Of a DNA stretch of 64,000 bases, positions 39,378-48,253 are shown one piece after another. The position numbers and the translations under genes were made by a program. The first letter of the stretch is position 1, and every line of letters starts with the position of its first letter. Below the pieces are notes generated by a model. The model saw only the letters and a program-made list of their open reading frames with translations, ran no database searches and was not told the origin of the DNA. The DNA lies in NCBI RefSeq assembly GCF_902459735.1, contig NZ_CABPRV010000005.1, forward strand, positions 124,001 to 188,000, read 5' to 3'. The stretch is from Pandoraea capi. Lineage in GTDB: Bacteria > Pseudomonadota > Gammaproteobacteria > Burkholderiales > Burkholderiaceae.

Positions 39378-40912
39378 GCAATTGCCTCCTGCAAAGTCTC
39401 GACCGGCTGGCCTGCCGGTCCTTGGGCCGCTGCGCGCCAGATATGCAGCGCAGCGTACGCGCGCCACGGAGCCCATTGATGGGCCCGCGAGGCTACGGCG
39501 CGTCCATTGGCGACACCGAGCGCCTGACGCAGCACCAGATCGTCCACGGGCATCGCGTCGGGCGATCCGAGGGCACGCATCGCGATGTACTGGGCGGTCC
39601 AGGGGCCGATGCCCTTGATGGCGAGTAACGACGCCATCGTCGAGTCGATCGGTGCGAGCGGATCGAGCCGCAGGCGCCCCTCGACGATCGCCTGTGCTAC
39701 ACCGTGAATTGCGGCGATACGACTTCGAATGATACCGGCTTCGCCGAGGGCGTTGACGGGAACGGCGAGCATTTGCGCGGCGCTCGGGAAGGTGTGCGTC
39801 AATCCGTGGGCGGGGGCCGGCAGTGGCGTGCCGAAGCGTTGGGCGAGGCGGCCGAGCAGACGTCGTGCCCCTTTGACGGTGATTTGCTGGCCCACGATGG
39901 CGCGTAAGGCGATCTCGAAGCCGTCGACGGCGCCCGGCACACGCAGGCCCGGTGTCGCGCCTGCGAGGGGGCCCAGGTGGGCATCGATGACGTCCGGGCG
40001 GGCACCGAGATCGAACAGATGACGCAGCTTGCCCAGCACTTGCGGCACGCTGCCTGCGAGCGCCGGCGGCAGCGTCACTTGGAGGGCATGACGATCCGGC
40101 AGCGGGGAGACGCGGCACCAGCCGGTGATCGGCTGTGCGTTCTGTCGCTCGATGCGCAGCGTGCGGGTGTAGACATCGCCTTCGCGGCGTTCGACGCCTT
40201 CGATGGCGCGGTCACCGAGAAAATCGAGCAGGGCGTGCCAGGCGAAGGGTGGGCGATAGGCGAGCTGGAAGACCAGATCGCCGTCCGGTAGTGCCGCCAT
40301 GCGGGCCATGCGCGCGTTATGGGCGCTAAGGCGCAGCCGGCCCGGTGCAAAGCCATAGCGTGATTTAAACAGGCCATTGAAACGCCGGACGCTGCCGAAT
40401 CCGGACGCCAGCGCGACCTCCGTCACCGGCAAAGCCGTATCGGTCAGCAGACGCTTCGCGAGCAGTAGTCGTTGCGTCTGTGCGTATTCGACGGGGGAGA
40501 CGCCGAATTCGTCGGCAAAGATGCGTCGCAGGTGCCGTTCGGTGATGCCGATACGGGCGGCGAGATCGGGCAGGGCGGCGTGATTGAGGAAGCCTTCGTC
40601 GATCATGGCGGCGGCGGCATCGGCGAGTTCACGGGAGGCATCGAAGCGAGCGCTGCCGGGGGCGAGTTCCGGGCGGCATTTCAGGCAGGGGCGGTAGCCG
40701 GCCTTTTCCGCAGCGGCGGCGCTGCCGTAGAACGAGCAGTTTTCGAAGCGGGGCGTCCGGACGTTACAGACCGGCCGACAGTAAATGCCTGTGGACGAAA
40801 CACCCACAAAGAACCAGCCGTCGAAGCGCCGGTCGCGGGCGGAGACGGCCTTGTAGCAGACTTCCGGGTCGAGCGTCATGGGGAGGGCGGTGCGGGGGAA
40901 CATGGGCCCCAC
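39374..40912 (-). CDS. alkA: Ada-type regulator fused to 3-methyladenine DNA glycosylase II
   Basis: A 512-residue fusion. The Ada zinc-binding domain comes first, with Cys45, Cys49, Cys76 and Cys79 ('YCRPVC', 'RPCLKC'); this spacing equals that of E. coli Ada, where the first Cys accepts methyl from phosphotriesters. An AraC-type HTH follows (about 90-190, 'ITERHLRRIFADEFGVSPVEY'), then the AlkA N-terminal domain and the HhH-GPD glycosylase ('GIGPWTAQYIAMRALGSPD', catalytic Asp in 'PVDDLVLRQ'). It would sense methyl damage, activate transcription and excise 3-methyladenine. Starts at residues 4 or 12 are possible alternatives. ogt overlaps it downstream. Confidence 0.92.
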   Translation of the reverse strand: MGPMFPRTALPMTLDPEVCYKAVSARDRRFDGWFFVGVSSTGIYCRPVCNVRTPRFENCSFYGSAAAAEKAGYRPCLKCRPELAPGSARFDASRELADAAAAMIDEGFLNHAALPDLAARIGITERHLRRIFADEFGVSPVEYAQTQRLLLAKRLLTDTALPVTEVALASGFGSVRRFNGLFKSRYGFAPGRLRLSAHNARMARMAALPDGDLVFQLAYRPPFAWHALLDFLGDRAIEGVERREGDVYTRTLRIERQNAQPITGWCRVSPLPDRHALQVTLPPALAGSVPQVLGKLRHLFDLGARPDVIDAHLGPLAGATPGLRVPGAVDGFEIALRAIVGQQITVKGARRLLGRLAQRFGTPLPAPAHGLTHTFPSAAQMLAVPVNALGEAGIIRSRIAAIHGVAQAIVEGRLRLDPLAPIDSTMASLLAIKGIGPWTAQYIAMRALGSPDAMPVDDLVLRQALGVANGRAVASRAHQWAPWRAYAALHIWRAAAQGPAGQPVETLQEAIA

Positions 40913-40961
40913 TCTACGCGCGAGCCGTACGTCAAGCTAGTCATTTTCGGACATGACAAGC

Positions 40962-40969
40962 AAAGCGCA
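40962..40969 (+). promoter_or_regulatory. Ada-box-like site upstream of the alkA fusion
   Basis: AAAGCGCA, followed by AGAT, matches the core of the E. coli Ada-binding site. It is about 50 bases upstream of the alkA-fusion start but lies on the strand opposite to that gene, unlike in E. coli. Confidence 0.35.
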
Positions 40970-41001
40970 AGATGAAAAGTGGACGGGAAGGGAGAAGGGA
41001 A

Positions 41002-41057
41002 GGCAGAAGGGAGGGCAGAAGGGAGGGCAGAAGGGAGGGCAGAAGGGAGGGCAGAAG
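41002..41057. repeat. 12-bp G-rich tandem repeat (4.7 copies)
   Basis: The unit GGCAGAAGGGAG occurs four times without change (41002-41049), plus eight bases of a fifth copy. A degenerate GGGAAGGGAGAAGGGAA precedes it. The strand is almost pure purine, with regularly spaced GGG runs. Confidence 0.95.
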
Positions 41058-41250
41058 TGCGGGAAAGTAGGGTGTGGTGTTAGCCCTGGGCAAGGCAGGC
41101 AGACGCCAGGGGGCGCTTACCGATGCGACTTTCGGTGGAGTGTCGGGAAGTGTCCGCTGGCGTCTGTCCCGCTGCGTTGTGGGAGGGTGAGGGAAATAAG
41201 GGGCAGCGGGTTTTCTGGGGCGAGGCTCAACCCCAGGGGAAAAACACCAC

Positions 41251-41278
41251 AAAAAAACCCGGCGCGAGGGCCGGGTTT
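41251..41278 (-). terminator. Rho-independent terminator of acnA
   Basis: In the minus direction a stem (41270-41278 with 41255-41263) and a 6-base loop are followed by a run of seven T residues (complement of 41251-41257). It lies about 80 bases past the acnA stop. Confidence 0.85.
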
Positions 41279-41356
41279 AGCGCGCCGTCGGGGGAGGGAA
41301 TCCACCCGCCGACGGCACAATGCATAACGTCTAAGTGGCTACGTCTGCCAGAAGAC

Positions 41357-44065
41357 TCAGGCAGCTGCCAGCAACTGACGCAGCACGAACGGCAGAATCC
41401 CGCCGTGCTTGTAGTAGTCCACTTCGATCGGCGTATCGATACGCAGCAGGACTTGCACCTTTTGCGTTTCGCCGTTCTTGCGATGGATCACCAGCGTGAC
41501 ATCCTGTTGCGGCTTGATGTCGGCCGTCAGACCTTCGATGTCGTACGTTTCCTCGCCCGTGATACCGAGCGATTCCACACTGTCCGAGCCCTTGAATTGC
41601 AGGGGCAGCACGCCCATGCCGACGAGGTTCGAGCGGTGGATGCGTTCGAACGAGCGGGTGATGACCGCCTTCACGCCCAGCAACTGCGTGCCCTTGGCGG
41701 CCCAGTCGCGCGACGAACCCGTGCCGTACTCCTCGCCGCCGAACACCACCGTCGGGGTGCCTTCGCCAACGTACTTCATGGCGGCGTCGTAGATCGAGAG
41801 CTGTTCGCCGCTCGGCTGGTGAATCGTCAGGCCGCCTTCGACGCGCGAACCGTCGGCCTTCGCCGGGATCATCAGGTTCTTGATGCGCACGTTCGCGAAT
41901 GTACCGCGCATCATCACTTCGTGGTTGCCGCGACGCGAGCCGTAGCTGTTGAAATCGGCCTTCAGCACGCCGTTATCGAGCAGCCACTTGCCTGCCGGCG
42001 ACGTTTCCTTGATCGAACCGGCCGGGCTGATGTGGTCGGTCGTGACCGAGTCACCGAACACGCCCAGTGCGCGTGCGCCCTGGATCGGCTTGATGTCGGC
42101 ATTCGGTTCCATCGCGAAGCCGTCGAAGAACGGCGGTTCAGCGATGTACGTCGACGTCGGCCAATCGTAGACCTGACCCTTCGAGCCCTTCACCTTCGCC
42201 CACAGCGGGCTCGGCTCCTTCACCGAGTCGTAGTTGGCCTTGAACACCTTGGCGTTCATGGCGAACTTCATCAGCTTGTGGATCTCGTCGCTGGTCGGCC
42301 AGATGTCGCCCAGGAAGATGTCGCGGCCGTTTTTGCCCTTGCCGACCGGCTCGGTCATCAGGTCGCGTTGCACGTTGCCGGCGATGGCGTAAGCCACGAC
42401 CAGCGGGGGCGATGCCAGGAAGTTGGCGCGAATGTTCGGGTGAATACGCGCTTCGAAGTTACGGTTGCCCGAGAGGACTGCGGCCGCGACCATGTCGTTC
42501 TTGGTGATGACTTCGTTCAGCTCGGCCGTCAGATCGCCGGCGTTACCGATACAGGTCGTGCAGCCGTAAGCCGTCACGCCGAAGCCGAGCTTCTCCAGAT
42601 ACGGCAGCAGGCCTGCCGCTTCCAGATACTCGGTCACCACGCGGCTTCCCGGGGCGAGCGACGTCTTGATGTGCGGGGCGACCGTCAGACCGGCTTCCAC
42701 GGCCTTCTTCGCGAGCAGACCGGCGGCGAGCAGCACGCTCGGGTTCGACGTGTTCGTGCACGACGTGATGGCGGCGATCAGCACGTCGCCGTTGTTGACG
42801 TCGATGCCACCGGCCGTCTTGTACGTCGTTTCGAGCTGTTCCTTCGTCAGGTTGAAGCCGTTCTCGGCGACCGGCTTCGTGAACAGGTCCTGGAACGTGT
42901 GCTTCACGTTGCCGATTTCGATGCGGTCCTGCGGACGCTTCGGGCCAGCCAGCGACGGCGCCACGGTGCCCAGATCCAGCTTGAGCGTCTTCGTGTAGTC
43001 GATGCTGTCCGTTTTCGGCACGCCGAACAGGTTCTGGGCCTTGAAGTACGATTCGAATGCCTTGATTTCTTCCTTCGTGCGGCCCGTGCCTTCGAAGTAG
43101 TCGATCGTCTTTTCGTCGACCGGGAAGAAGCCCATCGTGGCGCCGTATTCCGGGGCCATGTTGGCGATGGTGGCGCGGTCCGGCAACGCCAGGCTCGAGG
43201 TGCCTTCGCCGAAGAACTCGACGAACTTGCCGACGACCTTCTCGCGACGCAGCATTTCCGTGATCGTCAGCACCAGATCGGTGGCGGTCACGCCTTCGCG
43301 CAGACGGCCCGTCAGTTCCACGCCGACGACGTCAGGCGTGAGGAAATACACCGGCTGACCCAGCATGCCGGCTTCGGCTTCGATGCCGCCCACGCCCCAG
43401 CCCACCACGCCGATACCGTTGATCATGGTCGTGTGGCTGTCCGTACCCACGAGGGTGTCCGGGTAGTACACGTCGTCCTTCTTGTGGACGCCGCGTGCCA
43501 GATATTCGAGGTTCACCTGGTGAACGATACCGTAGCCCGGTTGCACGACGCCGAACGTGTCGAACGCCTGCATCCCCCACTTCATGAACTGGTAGCGCTC
43601 GTTGTTGCGCTGGAATTCCAGCTTCATGTTCAGGTCGAGCGCCTTCTTCTCGCGGAAGTGGTCGATCGTGACCGAGTGGTCGACCACCAGATCCACGGGA
43701 ACCAGCGGCTCGATACGCTTCGGGTTCGTGCCCTGACGCTCTGCGACGTTACGCATCGCGGCCAGGTCGGCGAGCAACGGCACGCCCGTGAAGTCCTGCA
43801 GCACGACGCGGGCCACGACGAACGGGATTTCGTCGGTGCGCTCGGCGTTCGGCTTCCAGCCGGCCAGTTGCTTGACGTGCTCTTCGGTCACTTTCTTGCC
43901 GTCGCAGTTGCGCAGCACGGACTCGAGCACGAGGCGAATCGATACCGGCAGACGATCGACGTTCACACCCAGGGCCTTGCCCAGTTGGGGCAGCGAGTAG
44001 AACTTGCCTTTCTTGTTGCCGCCGAGCTTGAACTCTTTAAGCGTTTTGTGGAGGTTGTGGGCCAT
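41357..44065 (-). CDS. acnA: Aconitate hydratase A
   Basis: A 902-residue [4Fe-4S] enzyme that isomerises citrate to isocitrate in the TCA cycle. Cluster ligands are in '[14 protein letters not shown]' and '[14 protein letters not shown]'. Substrate and catalytic blocks are '[19 protein letters not shown]', '[12 protein letters not shown]' and '[19 protein letters not shown]' (swivel domain Ser). The length and layout fit AcnA/IRP1-type rather than AcnB. The start [12 protein letters not shown] has AAGGAA upstream. A hairpin (44132-44139 with 44148-44155) lies about 70 bases upstream, in the likely leader. Other TCA genes sit nearby. Confidence 0.97.
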   Translation of the reverse strand: MAHNLHKTLKEFKLGGNKKGKFYSLPQLGKALGVNVDRLPVSIRLVLESVLRNCDGKKVTEEHVKQLAGWKPNAERTDEIPFVVARVVLQDFTGVPLLADLAAMRNVAERQGTNPKRIEPLVPVDLVVDHSVTIDHFREKKALDLNMKLEFQRNNERYQFMKWGMQAFDTFGVVQPGYGIVHQVNLEYLARGVHKKDDVYYPDTLVGTDSHTTMINGIGVVGWGVGGIEAEAGMLGQPVYFLTPDVVGVELTGRLREGVTATDLVLTITEMLRREKVVGKFVEFFGEGTSSLALPDRATIANMAPEYGATMGFFPVDEKTIDYFEGTGRTKEEIKAFESYFKAQNLFGVPKTDSIDYTKTLKLDLGTVAPSLAGPKRPQDRIEIGNVKHTFQDLFTKPVAENGFNLTKEQLETTYKTAGGIDVNNGDVLIAAITSCTNTSNPSVLLAAGLLAKKAVEAGLTVAPHIKTSLAPGSRVVTEYLEAAGLLPYLEKLGFGVTAYGCTTCIGNAGDLTAELNEVITKNDMVAAAVLSGNRNFEARIHPNIRANFLASPPLVVAYAIAGNVQRDLMTEPVGKGKNGRDIFLGDIWPTSDEIHKLMKFAMNAKVFKANYDSVKEPSPLWAKVKGSKGQVYDWPTSTYIAEPPFFDGFAMEPNADIKPIQGARALGVFGDSVTTDHISPAGSIKETSPAGKWLLDNGVLKADFNSYGSRRGNHEVMMRGTFANVRIKNLMIPAKADGSRVEGGLTIHQPSGEQLSIYDAAMKYVGEGTPTVVFGGEEYGTGSSRDWAAKGTQLLGVKAVITRSFERIHRSNLVGMGVLPLQFKGSDSVESLGITGEETYDIEGLTADIKPQQDVTLVIHRKNGETQKVQVLLRIDTPIEVDYYKHGGILPFVLRQLLAAA

Positions 44066-44131
44066 GATCTTTCCTTGAGTGATACAGAAAAACAAAGCGG
44101 TGGTGATGCCATTAACGGGGGACGGTATCGC

Positions 44132-44155
44132 GCGAGCACCTGCGTGAGTGCTCGC
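44132..44155 (-). promoter_or_regulatory. Hairpin in the acnA upstream region
   Basis: GCGAGCAC (44132-44139) pairs with GTGCTCGC (44148-44155) across an 8-base loop, about 67 bases upstream of the acnA start. There is no T-run. It may be a leader structure. Confidence 0.4.
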
Positions 44156-44272
44156 TGCGACACCTGTACGTCGAATATCCGGCGTACCGGTTACTGCAAA
44201 TCTTGCAAAAGCTACAGCAGGAAAGCGGCTGGCGCATTACACGGGCTGCGTCGGCGTCCACTGAGCACTCGC

Positions 44273-44770
44273 TCAGTTCGTGACCTTGATCAGTTCGTTC
44301 GATTGCGTCGGGGCAGCCTTGTTTTCCTCCGACATCGCCCGCGTCACGCACTCGTCAGCCAGACGCGTGTCATCCATCGGATTGCGTTCGTGCTTGAACA
44401 GCATCGCCTTGGCCGGGATCACGACCAGATCCATGCCGCTTGCGGCGTCATAGAAGCGGTCGGCGCCGGTCGTCGTCTGCTGGCGCGGCAACTTGTAGCT
44501 GCGACCTTGCCAGAACATAGTCAGGATTGTGTCGCGCTTCATGTTGCCCTTGAGGTACAACTTATTGTTCTCTTTGCAGCTCCAGAGTTCCGAACCTTCT
44601 TCCGGTTGCGCTGGTGCCGCAGCCACTGCGGCCTTCTTCTTGGCCGGCGCCTTCTTCTTCGGCGCAGCCTTCTTGGCCGTGGTCTTGTTCGCCGGTTCAG
44701 CGGCAAACGCGGTCGGCAAGACGGCAACAGAGCACAAGGCAACCAGCGCAGTCAGGCAAAGCTTCTTCAT
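44273..44770 (-). CDS. Secreted MliC-like protein with Lys/Ala-rich linker
   Basis: A 165-residue protein with a clear signal peptide (MKKLCLTALVALCSVAVLP, cleavage after AFA, residue 23). Residues 24-58 form a Lys/Ala/Pro-rich linker ('KKAAPKKKAPAKKKAA'). The C-terminal domain resembles inhibitors of C-type lysozyme (MliC/PliC): 'WSCKENNKLYLKG', then 'TTTGADRFYDAASGMDLVVIPAKAMLF', with Cys65 and Cys141 placed for a disulfide. No lipobox Cys follows the signal, so it is expected to be periplasmic. The family assignment is by motif only. TGGAGA precedes the start. Confidence 0.72.
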   Translation of the reverse strand: MKKLCLTALVALCSVAVLPTAFAAEPANKTTAKKAAPKKKAPAKKKAAVAAAPAQPEEGSELWSCKENNKLYLKGNMKRDTILTMFWQGRSYKLPRQQTTTGADRFYDAASGMDLVVIPAKAMLFKHERNPMDDTRLADECVTRAMSEENKAAPTQSNELIKVTN

Positions 44771-45419
44771 GGTGAGTCTCCAGAGGGAAAGTCCGACGTT
44801 CACAAAAGCGCAGATTATCGTACGAACTCTGCGTCGTTCGACGTCACCACACAAATTTTTTCAATTCCTTTCAGGCAGGCGCAATGGGCGACGGCGGGAC
44901 GAACCGGTGTCGCGATCGATCGTGCTGCGTTGCGGAATTCTGGGTTTCGCCGGATGTGGCGGGGCTTTTCCCGGATCGTGCTGGGGGCAGACGGTGCGGA
45001 AAAACGGGGGAAATCGAGAGCGCGGAATGCTTGGCGAAACGAGCGCGAGATGGGCGCGAAACGATGCGCGAAGTCGCGGGCAGGGCAGGGGACAATACGC
45101 TCGTCGCGGACATTGTCGACGCCGGTCGTCCGGAGCGTTGCGTTGCTTGCGGCAATCAGACGCTGCATTCGCTTGGCCAAGAAATCGCTCGATGAGGCTT
45201 GAGGGAGTGGCGGGAGCCTATTGCGACAACGGGGCTTGCCCGTTTTGCGTCGCTATGGGGCGCTTACGCGATGTCGTCACTCTGGATTCAAGGAACGTTC
45301 AGGTGCTACCAGGTTAGGGAAGTGGCGCCGGCACTGGGGGTAGCCGCCGGCGCGCTGTCGGCCCGTTGCGATGCTTTTTGCATCTCGCGGGGCCGTTTCC
45401 CTGGGGCGATCCTGGAGGA
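44771..45419. other. Long gene-free region upstream of the MliC-like gene
   Basis: 649 bases without a gene that I can support. Several short frames cross it, but all have shifted codon use and no ribosome site. A GC-rich inverted repeat (GCGCCGGC at 45325-45332, complement at 45346-45353) and an imperfect hairpin around 45366-45388 lie just after the minus-strand mdh stop and may end its transcript. The promoter of the MliC-like gene should be near 44780-44860. Confidence 0.45.
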
Positions 45420-46403
45420 TCAGCCCAGCAGATGCGCCACGCCGGCGCGCTCTTCTTCGAGCTCGTTGAGCGTGATGTTCATCTTTTCACGCGAGTAGGC
45501 ATCGATCTCGAGGCCTTCCACACGCTTGTACTTGCCGTTTTCGCAGATCACCGGCACGCCGTAGATCACGTCTTCCGGAATGCCGTACGAGCCATCCGAC
45601 GGGATACCCATCGTGACCCACTTGCCGTTCGAGCCGAGCACCCAGTCATGGATGTGGTCGATGGCGGCGTTGGCTGCCGAAGCGGCCGACGACAGGCCAC
45701 GGGCTTCGATGATGGCGGCGCCGCGCTTGCCGACGGTCGGCAGGAACACGTCGTTGTTCCACACGTCGTCGTTGATCAGGGTCTTGACGCTTTGACCGTC
45801 GATCGTGGCGAAGCGGTAGTCGGCGTACATCGTCGGCGAGTGGTTACCCCACACGGCCAGCTTTTCGATGCTGGCGACCGGCTTGCCGGTCTTGGCGGCG
45901 AGTTGCGACAGGGCACGGTTGTGGTCCAGACGCAGCATCGCGGTGAAGTTTTCCTTCGGCAGGTTCGGGGCCGACTTCATGGCGATGTAGGCGTTGGTGT
46001 TCGCCGGGTTACCGACGACCAGCACCTTGACATTGCGGCTGGCGACTTCGTCCAGGGCCTTGCCTTGCACCGTGAAGATTGCGCCGTTGGCTTCGAGCAG
46101 GTCCTTACGCTCCATGCCCTTCGAACGGGGACGGGCGCCCACCAGCAGGGCGACGTCGGCGTCCTTGAAGGCAACCTTCGGGTCGTCGGTCACGACAACG
46201 CCAGCCAGCAGCGGGAATGCGCAGTCTTCCAGCTCCATCACGACGCCCTTGACGGCGGCTTGAGCTTGCGGGAGGTCGAGCAGTTGCAGGATGACGGGCT
46301 GATCCTTGCCGAGCATGTCGCCATTGGCGATACGGAACAGCAGGGAGTAGCCGATTTGGCCAGCGGCGCCGGTGACGGCGACACGCATTGCGGGTTTTGC
46401 CAT
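45420..46403 (-). CDS. mdh: Malate dehydrogenase
   Basis: A 327-residue NAD-dependent enzyme that oxidises malate to oxaloacetate. The Rossmann motif '[24 protein letters not shown]', the substrate loop '[20 protein letters not shown]' with catalytic Arg residues, '[13 protein letters not shown]', '[14 protein letters not shown]' and the active His in '[11 protein letters not shown]' are all present. The length and sequence are of the cytosolic/LDH-like MDH group used by many betaproteobacteria, not the E. coli type. The start at MAKPAMRV follows TGGAGAG. It is divergent from the GntR regulator, with two strong palindromes between. Confidence 0.97.
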   Translation of the reverse strand: MAKPAMRVAVTGAAGQIGYSLLFRIANGDMLGKDQPVILQLLDLPQAQAAVKGVVMELEDCAFPLLAGVVVTDDPKVAFKDADVALLVGARPRSKGMERKDLLEANGAIFTVQGKALDEVASRNVKVLVVGNPANTNAYIAMKSAPNLPKENFTAMLRLDHNRALSQLAAKTGKPVASIEKLAVWGNHSPTMYADYRFATIDGQSVKTLINDDVWNNDVFLPTVGKRGAAIIEARGLSSAASAANAAIDHIHDWVLGSNGKWVTMGIPSDGSYGIPEDVIYGVPVICENGKYKRVEGLEIDAYSREKMNITLNELEEERAGVAHLLG

Positions 46404-46590
46404 GAGAATCTCTCCAGACGTGTACAAATTCCTGCGAAGCTCAAGAGAGGCTCGCCGTCCGGGTGGCAGATTTTTTTGCCAGGCTGACAGCGCCGCGTCA
46501 CATGAAGCTTCTAAAATTCCTTGACCTACGGAAGCTTGCGGGCTGCGCGGGGTGTACTGCGGTCGATATGTGCGAAGCACCGGTCTTTCT

Positions 46591-46604
46591 TATCTTATAA
46601 GATA
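46591..46604. promoter_or_regulatory. Candidate GntR operator 1
   Basis: TATCTTATAAGATA is a perfect 14-bp palindrome, preceded by an additional half-site (TTCTTA). It lies 188 bases upstream of mdh. Confidence 0.7.
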
Positions 46605-46678
46605 GCCGTGCTGCAGCTGCAGGCCCCTGTTAGCCCGCGCCAGTGTAGGAGTCGCCACATCGAATGTCAACTCTATCT

Positions 46679-46698
46679 TATGTCTTATATAAGACATA
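46679..46698. promoter_or_regulatory. Candidate GntR operator 2
   Basis: A perfect 20-bp palindrome, TATGTCTTATATAAGACATA, ends 56 bases before the GntR start codon. A half-site TATCTTA (46674-46680) overlaps its left edge. It shares the TCTTAT...ATAAGA core with operator 1. Confidence 0.72.
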
Positions 46699-46754
46699 GG
46701 ATTATTGCTGTTATTCGATGGACGAAGGTCTTGATTTGTGGTCAAATCCCCGCC

Positions 46755-47606
46755 ATGAATGCGAACGTTCGCGACACATCCAACACTACGCCGCCTGTCG
46801 ACGCCCCGCAGCGATCGGACAGCGCGCGCGACGCCGTACCAGTGACTCAGGCCGCTCAGGCCTTGCAACAAGGTGCGGCTGCCGGAGCGTCGCCGACATT
46901 CAGCCCGCTGTATCAGCAGATCAAGGGGCTCATTACCCAGAGCCTGCAAGCCGGCGAATGGAAGCCCGGCGAAATCATTCCCAGCGAAGTCGATCTGGCC
47001 TCCCGTTACAAGGTGAGTCAGGGAACCGTGCGCAAGGCCATCGACGAACTGGCTGCCGAGAATCTGCTCGTGCGCCGTCAGGGCCGGGGCACCTTCGTGG
47101 CCACCCATCATGAGGACCGGGTGCAGTTCCGGTTCCTGCGTCTTGCGCCCGATTCGGGCGAACCCCATCACCCGCCCAGCCGCCTGATCGAGTGCCGCCG
47201 CATGCGTGCGCCGGCGGAAATCGCGCGTCAGCTCGATTTGCGCGCGGGCGATGGCGTGATCCTGATCCGTCGCATGATGGATTTCTCGGACCGTCCGACG
47301 GTGCTCGACGAAATCTGGTTGCCGGGTTCGCTGTTTCGCGGGCTGACCGCAGAAAGGCTCAATGAGTATAAAGGGCCGATGTACGGCCTGTTCGAAGACG
47401 AATTCGGTACGCGCATGATTCGCGCCGTGGAAAAAGTCCGCGCCGTGGCCGCAGACGACATGACCGCGGATCTGCTTAAAGTGCCGAAGGGATTCCCGTT
47501 GCTGAGTGTGGAGCGTGTGTCCTTCACCTACGGCGACAAACCGGTGGAAGTGCGCCGGGGTTGGTATGTCACCACCGAACATCATTATCAGAACGAACTG
47601 AGTTGA
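46755..47606 (+). CDS. GntR-family regulator, HutC/UTRA type, next to the sdh genes
   Basis: A 283-residue regulator. After a 45-residue flexible N-terminal part, the winged HTH reads 'SPLYQQIKGLITQSLQAGEWKPGEIIPSEVDLASRYKVSQGTVRKAIDELAAENLLVRRQGRGTFVA'. The C-terminal UTRA-type ligand domain includes 'ILIRRMMDFSDRPTVLDEIWLPGSLF' and ends 'PVEVRRGWYVTTEHHYQNELS'. HutC-type members respond to small metabolites. Its position between mdh and sdhCDAB, and the palindromes in front of it, suggest that it controls TCA-cycle genes and itself; this is inference. The upstream in-frame extension is rejected because it runs through the operator palindrome. Confidence 0.9.
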   Translation: MNANVRDTSNTTPPVDAPQRSDSARDAVPVTQAAQALQQGAAAGASPTFSPLYQQIKGLITQSLQAGEWKPGEIIPSEVDLASRYKVSQGTVRKAIDELAAENLLVRRQGRGTFVATHHEDRVQFRFLRLAPDSGEPHHPPSRLIECRRMRAPAEIARQLDLRAGDGVILIRRMMDFSDRPTVLDEIWLPGSLFRGLTAERLNEYKGPMYGLFEDEFGTRMIRAVEKVRAVAADDMTADLLKVPKGFPLLSVERVSFTYGDKPVEVRRGWYVTTEHHYQNELS

Positions 47607-47764
47607 TGCATGACATTGATTCTGTCGATGAATCTGATTTGAATTGGTATTGAGAGGGTAGGGAGACGTTCTCGGGAATGCGCCAGTGTCGTGGCTGGCA
47701 AGTCCCTGGGAGTCGAGGCTTGGGGGCGGCGTGTCGTGCGCCGTTGGCAGGAATTTCCGGAGCA

Positions 47765-47795
47765 TTGGAACCGGTATGGTGCAACGCACTAGAAT
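47765..47795 (+). promoter_or_regulatory. Possible sdhC promoter
   Basis: TTGGAA (47765-47770) and TAGAAT (47790-47795) are spaced by 19 bases, 44 bases before the sdhC start. The spacing is long, so the call is weak. Confidence 0.3.
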
Positions 47796-47838
47796 CGGCG
47801 CTAAAATCCGGGGCTGATGTAACTACATGGGGTCTAGC

Positions 47839-48252
47839 ATGGCTGAAGTGGTAAAAAAAGAGCGGCCAGTCTACAGGAATATCGGTATCGGACAGATTGT
47901 CTCGTACCGTCTCCCGCCGGCTGGTATCGTTTCGATTCTGCACCGTATTAGCGGTGTCATCTTGTTCCTTCTGTTGCCGTTCGCGCTGTATTTGTTCGAA
48001 CAGAGCCTCACGTCGGAACTGACCTTCGACACTCTGCGAAGCGTCGCCTCCAACTGGTTTGTCAAGCTCGTCATCCTGGCGTTGTCGTGGGGCTTCCTGC
48101 ACCACTTCTGTGCCGGCGTGCGCCATCTGCGCATGGACTTCAATCACGACGCAGTGAGCAAGGAAGGCGGCAAGAATTCGGCTGTGGTCGTGCTGGCCGT
48201 GTCGCTGGTGCTGACGCTGGCCGTCGCCCTCAAGCTGTTCGGAGCGTTCTAA
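47839..48252 (+). CDS. sdhC: Succinate dehydrogenase cytochrome b556 subunit
   Basis: A 137-residue membrane anchor of complex II with three transmembrane helices. The family signature 'RPVYRNIGIGQIVSYRLPPAGIVSILHRISGVILFLLLPFALYLF' is at the N terminus, and the second signature 'GFLHHFCAGVRHLRMDF' contains the His expected to ligate haem b. With SdhD it forms the ubiquinone site. The ATG at 47839 is preferred over one four codons upstream. sdhD starts after a single base. Confidence 0.95.
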   Translation: MAEVVKKERPVYRNIGIGQIVSYRLPPAGIVSILHRISGVILFLLLPFALYLFEQSLTSELTFDTLRSVASNWFVKLVILALSWGFLHHFCAGVRHLRMDFNHDAVSKEGGKNSAVVVLAVSLVLTLAVALKLFGAF

Positions 48253-48253
48253 G

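Larger units (their letters stand above)
40913..41356. other. Intergenic region with G-rich tandem repeat and acnA terminator
   Basis: A 444-base stretch between the alkA fusion and acnA, both on the minus strand. It contains an Ada-box-like AAAGCGCA (40962-40969), the 12-bp tandem repeat, and the acnA terminator, each listed separately. Open frames cross it on both strands, but their proteins are mere repeats and have no family resemblance. Confidence 0.6.
46404..46754. other. Divergent mdh-gntR control region
   Basis: These 351 bases hold the promoters of mdh (-) and the GntR gene (+). Two A/T-rich palindromes, listed separately, stand out against the GC-rich surroundings. A repeated AAGCTT (46505-46510 and 46532-46537) flanks a short A/T stretch in the mdh leader. 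No gene is seen. Confidence 0.6.

Noticed and set aside
41002-41057. CRISPR array.
   Set aside because: The repeat unit is 12 bp with no spacers and no cas genes nearby; it is a simple tandem repeat.
40953-41327. Plus-strand open frame encoding GGQKGGQKGG repeats over the tandem repeat (and a minus-strand LLPSLLPS frame, 40941-41252).
   Set aside because: The proteins are only the translated 12-bp repeat and terminator sequence, have no ribosome site, and resemble no family. A 12-bp unit divisible by three keeps frames open by default.
44815-45180. A 121-codon minus-strand hypothetical gene upstream of the MliC-like gene.
   Set aside because: No ribosome site, no recognisable motif and codon use unlike the neighbours.
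41123-45202. A 1359-codon plus-strand open frame opposite acnA.
   Set aside because: It is the antisense of acnA and the MliC-like gene; high GC keeps the opposite frame open. acnA on the minus strand has full family similarity.
46521-46754. Longer N terminus of the GntR regulator starting at 46521.
   Set aside because: It would run through both operator palindromes, and its composition is unlike GntR proteins; the ATG at 46755 is adequate.
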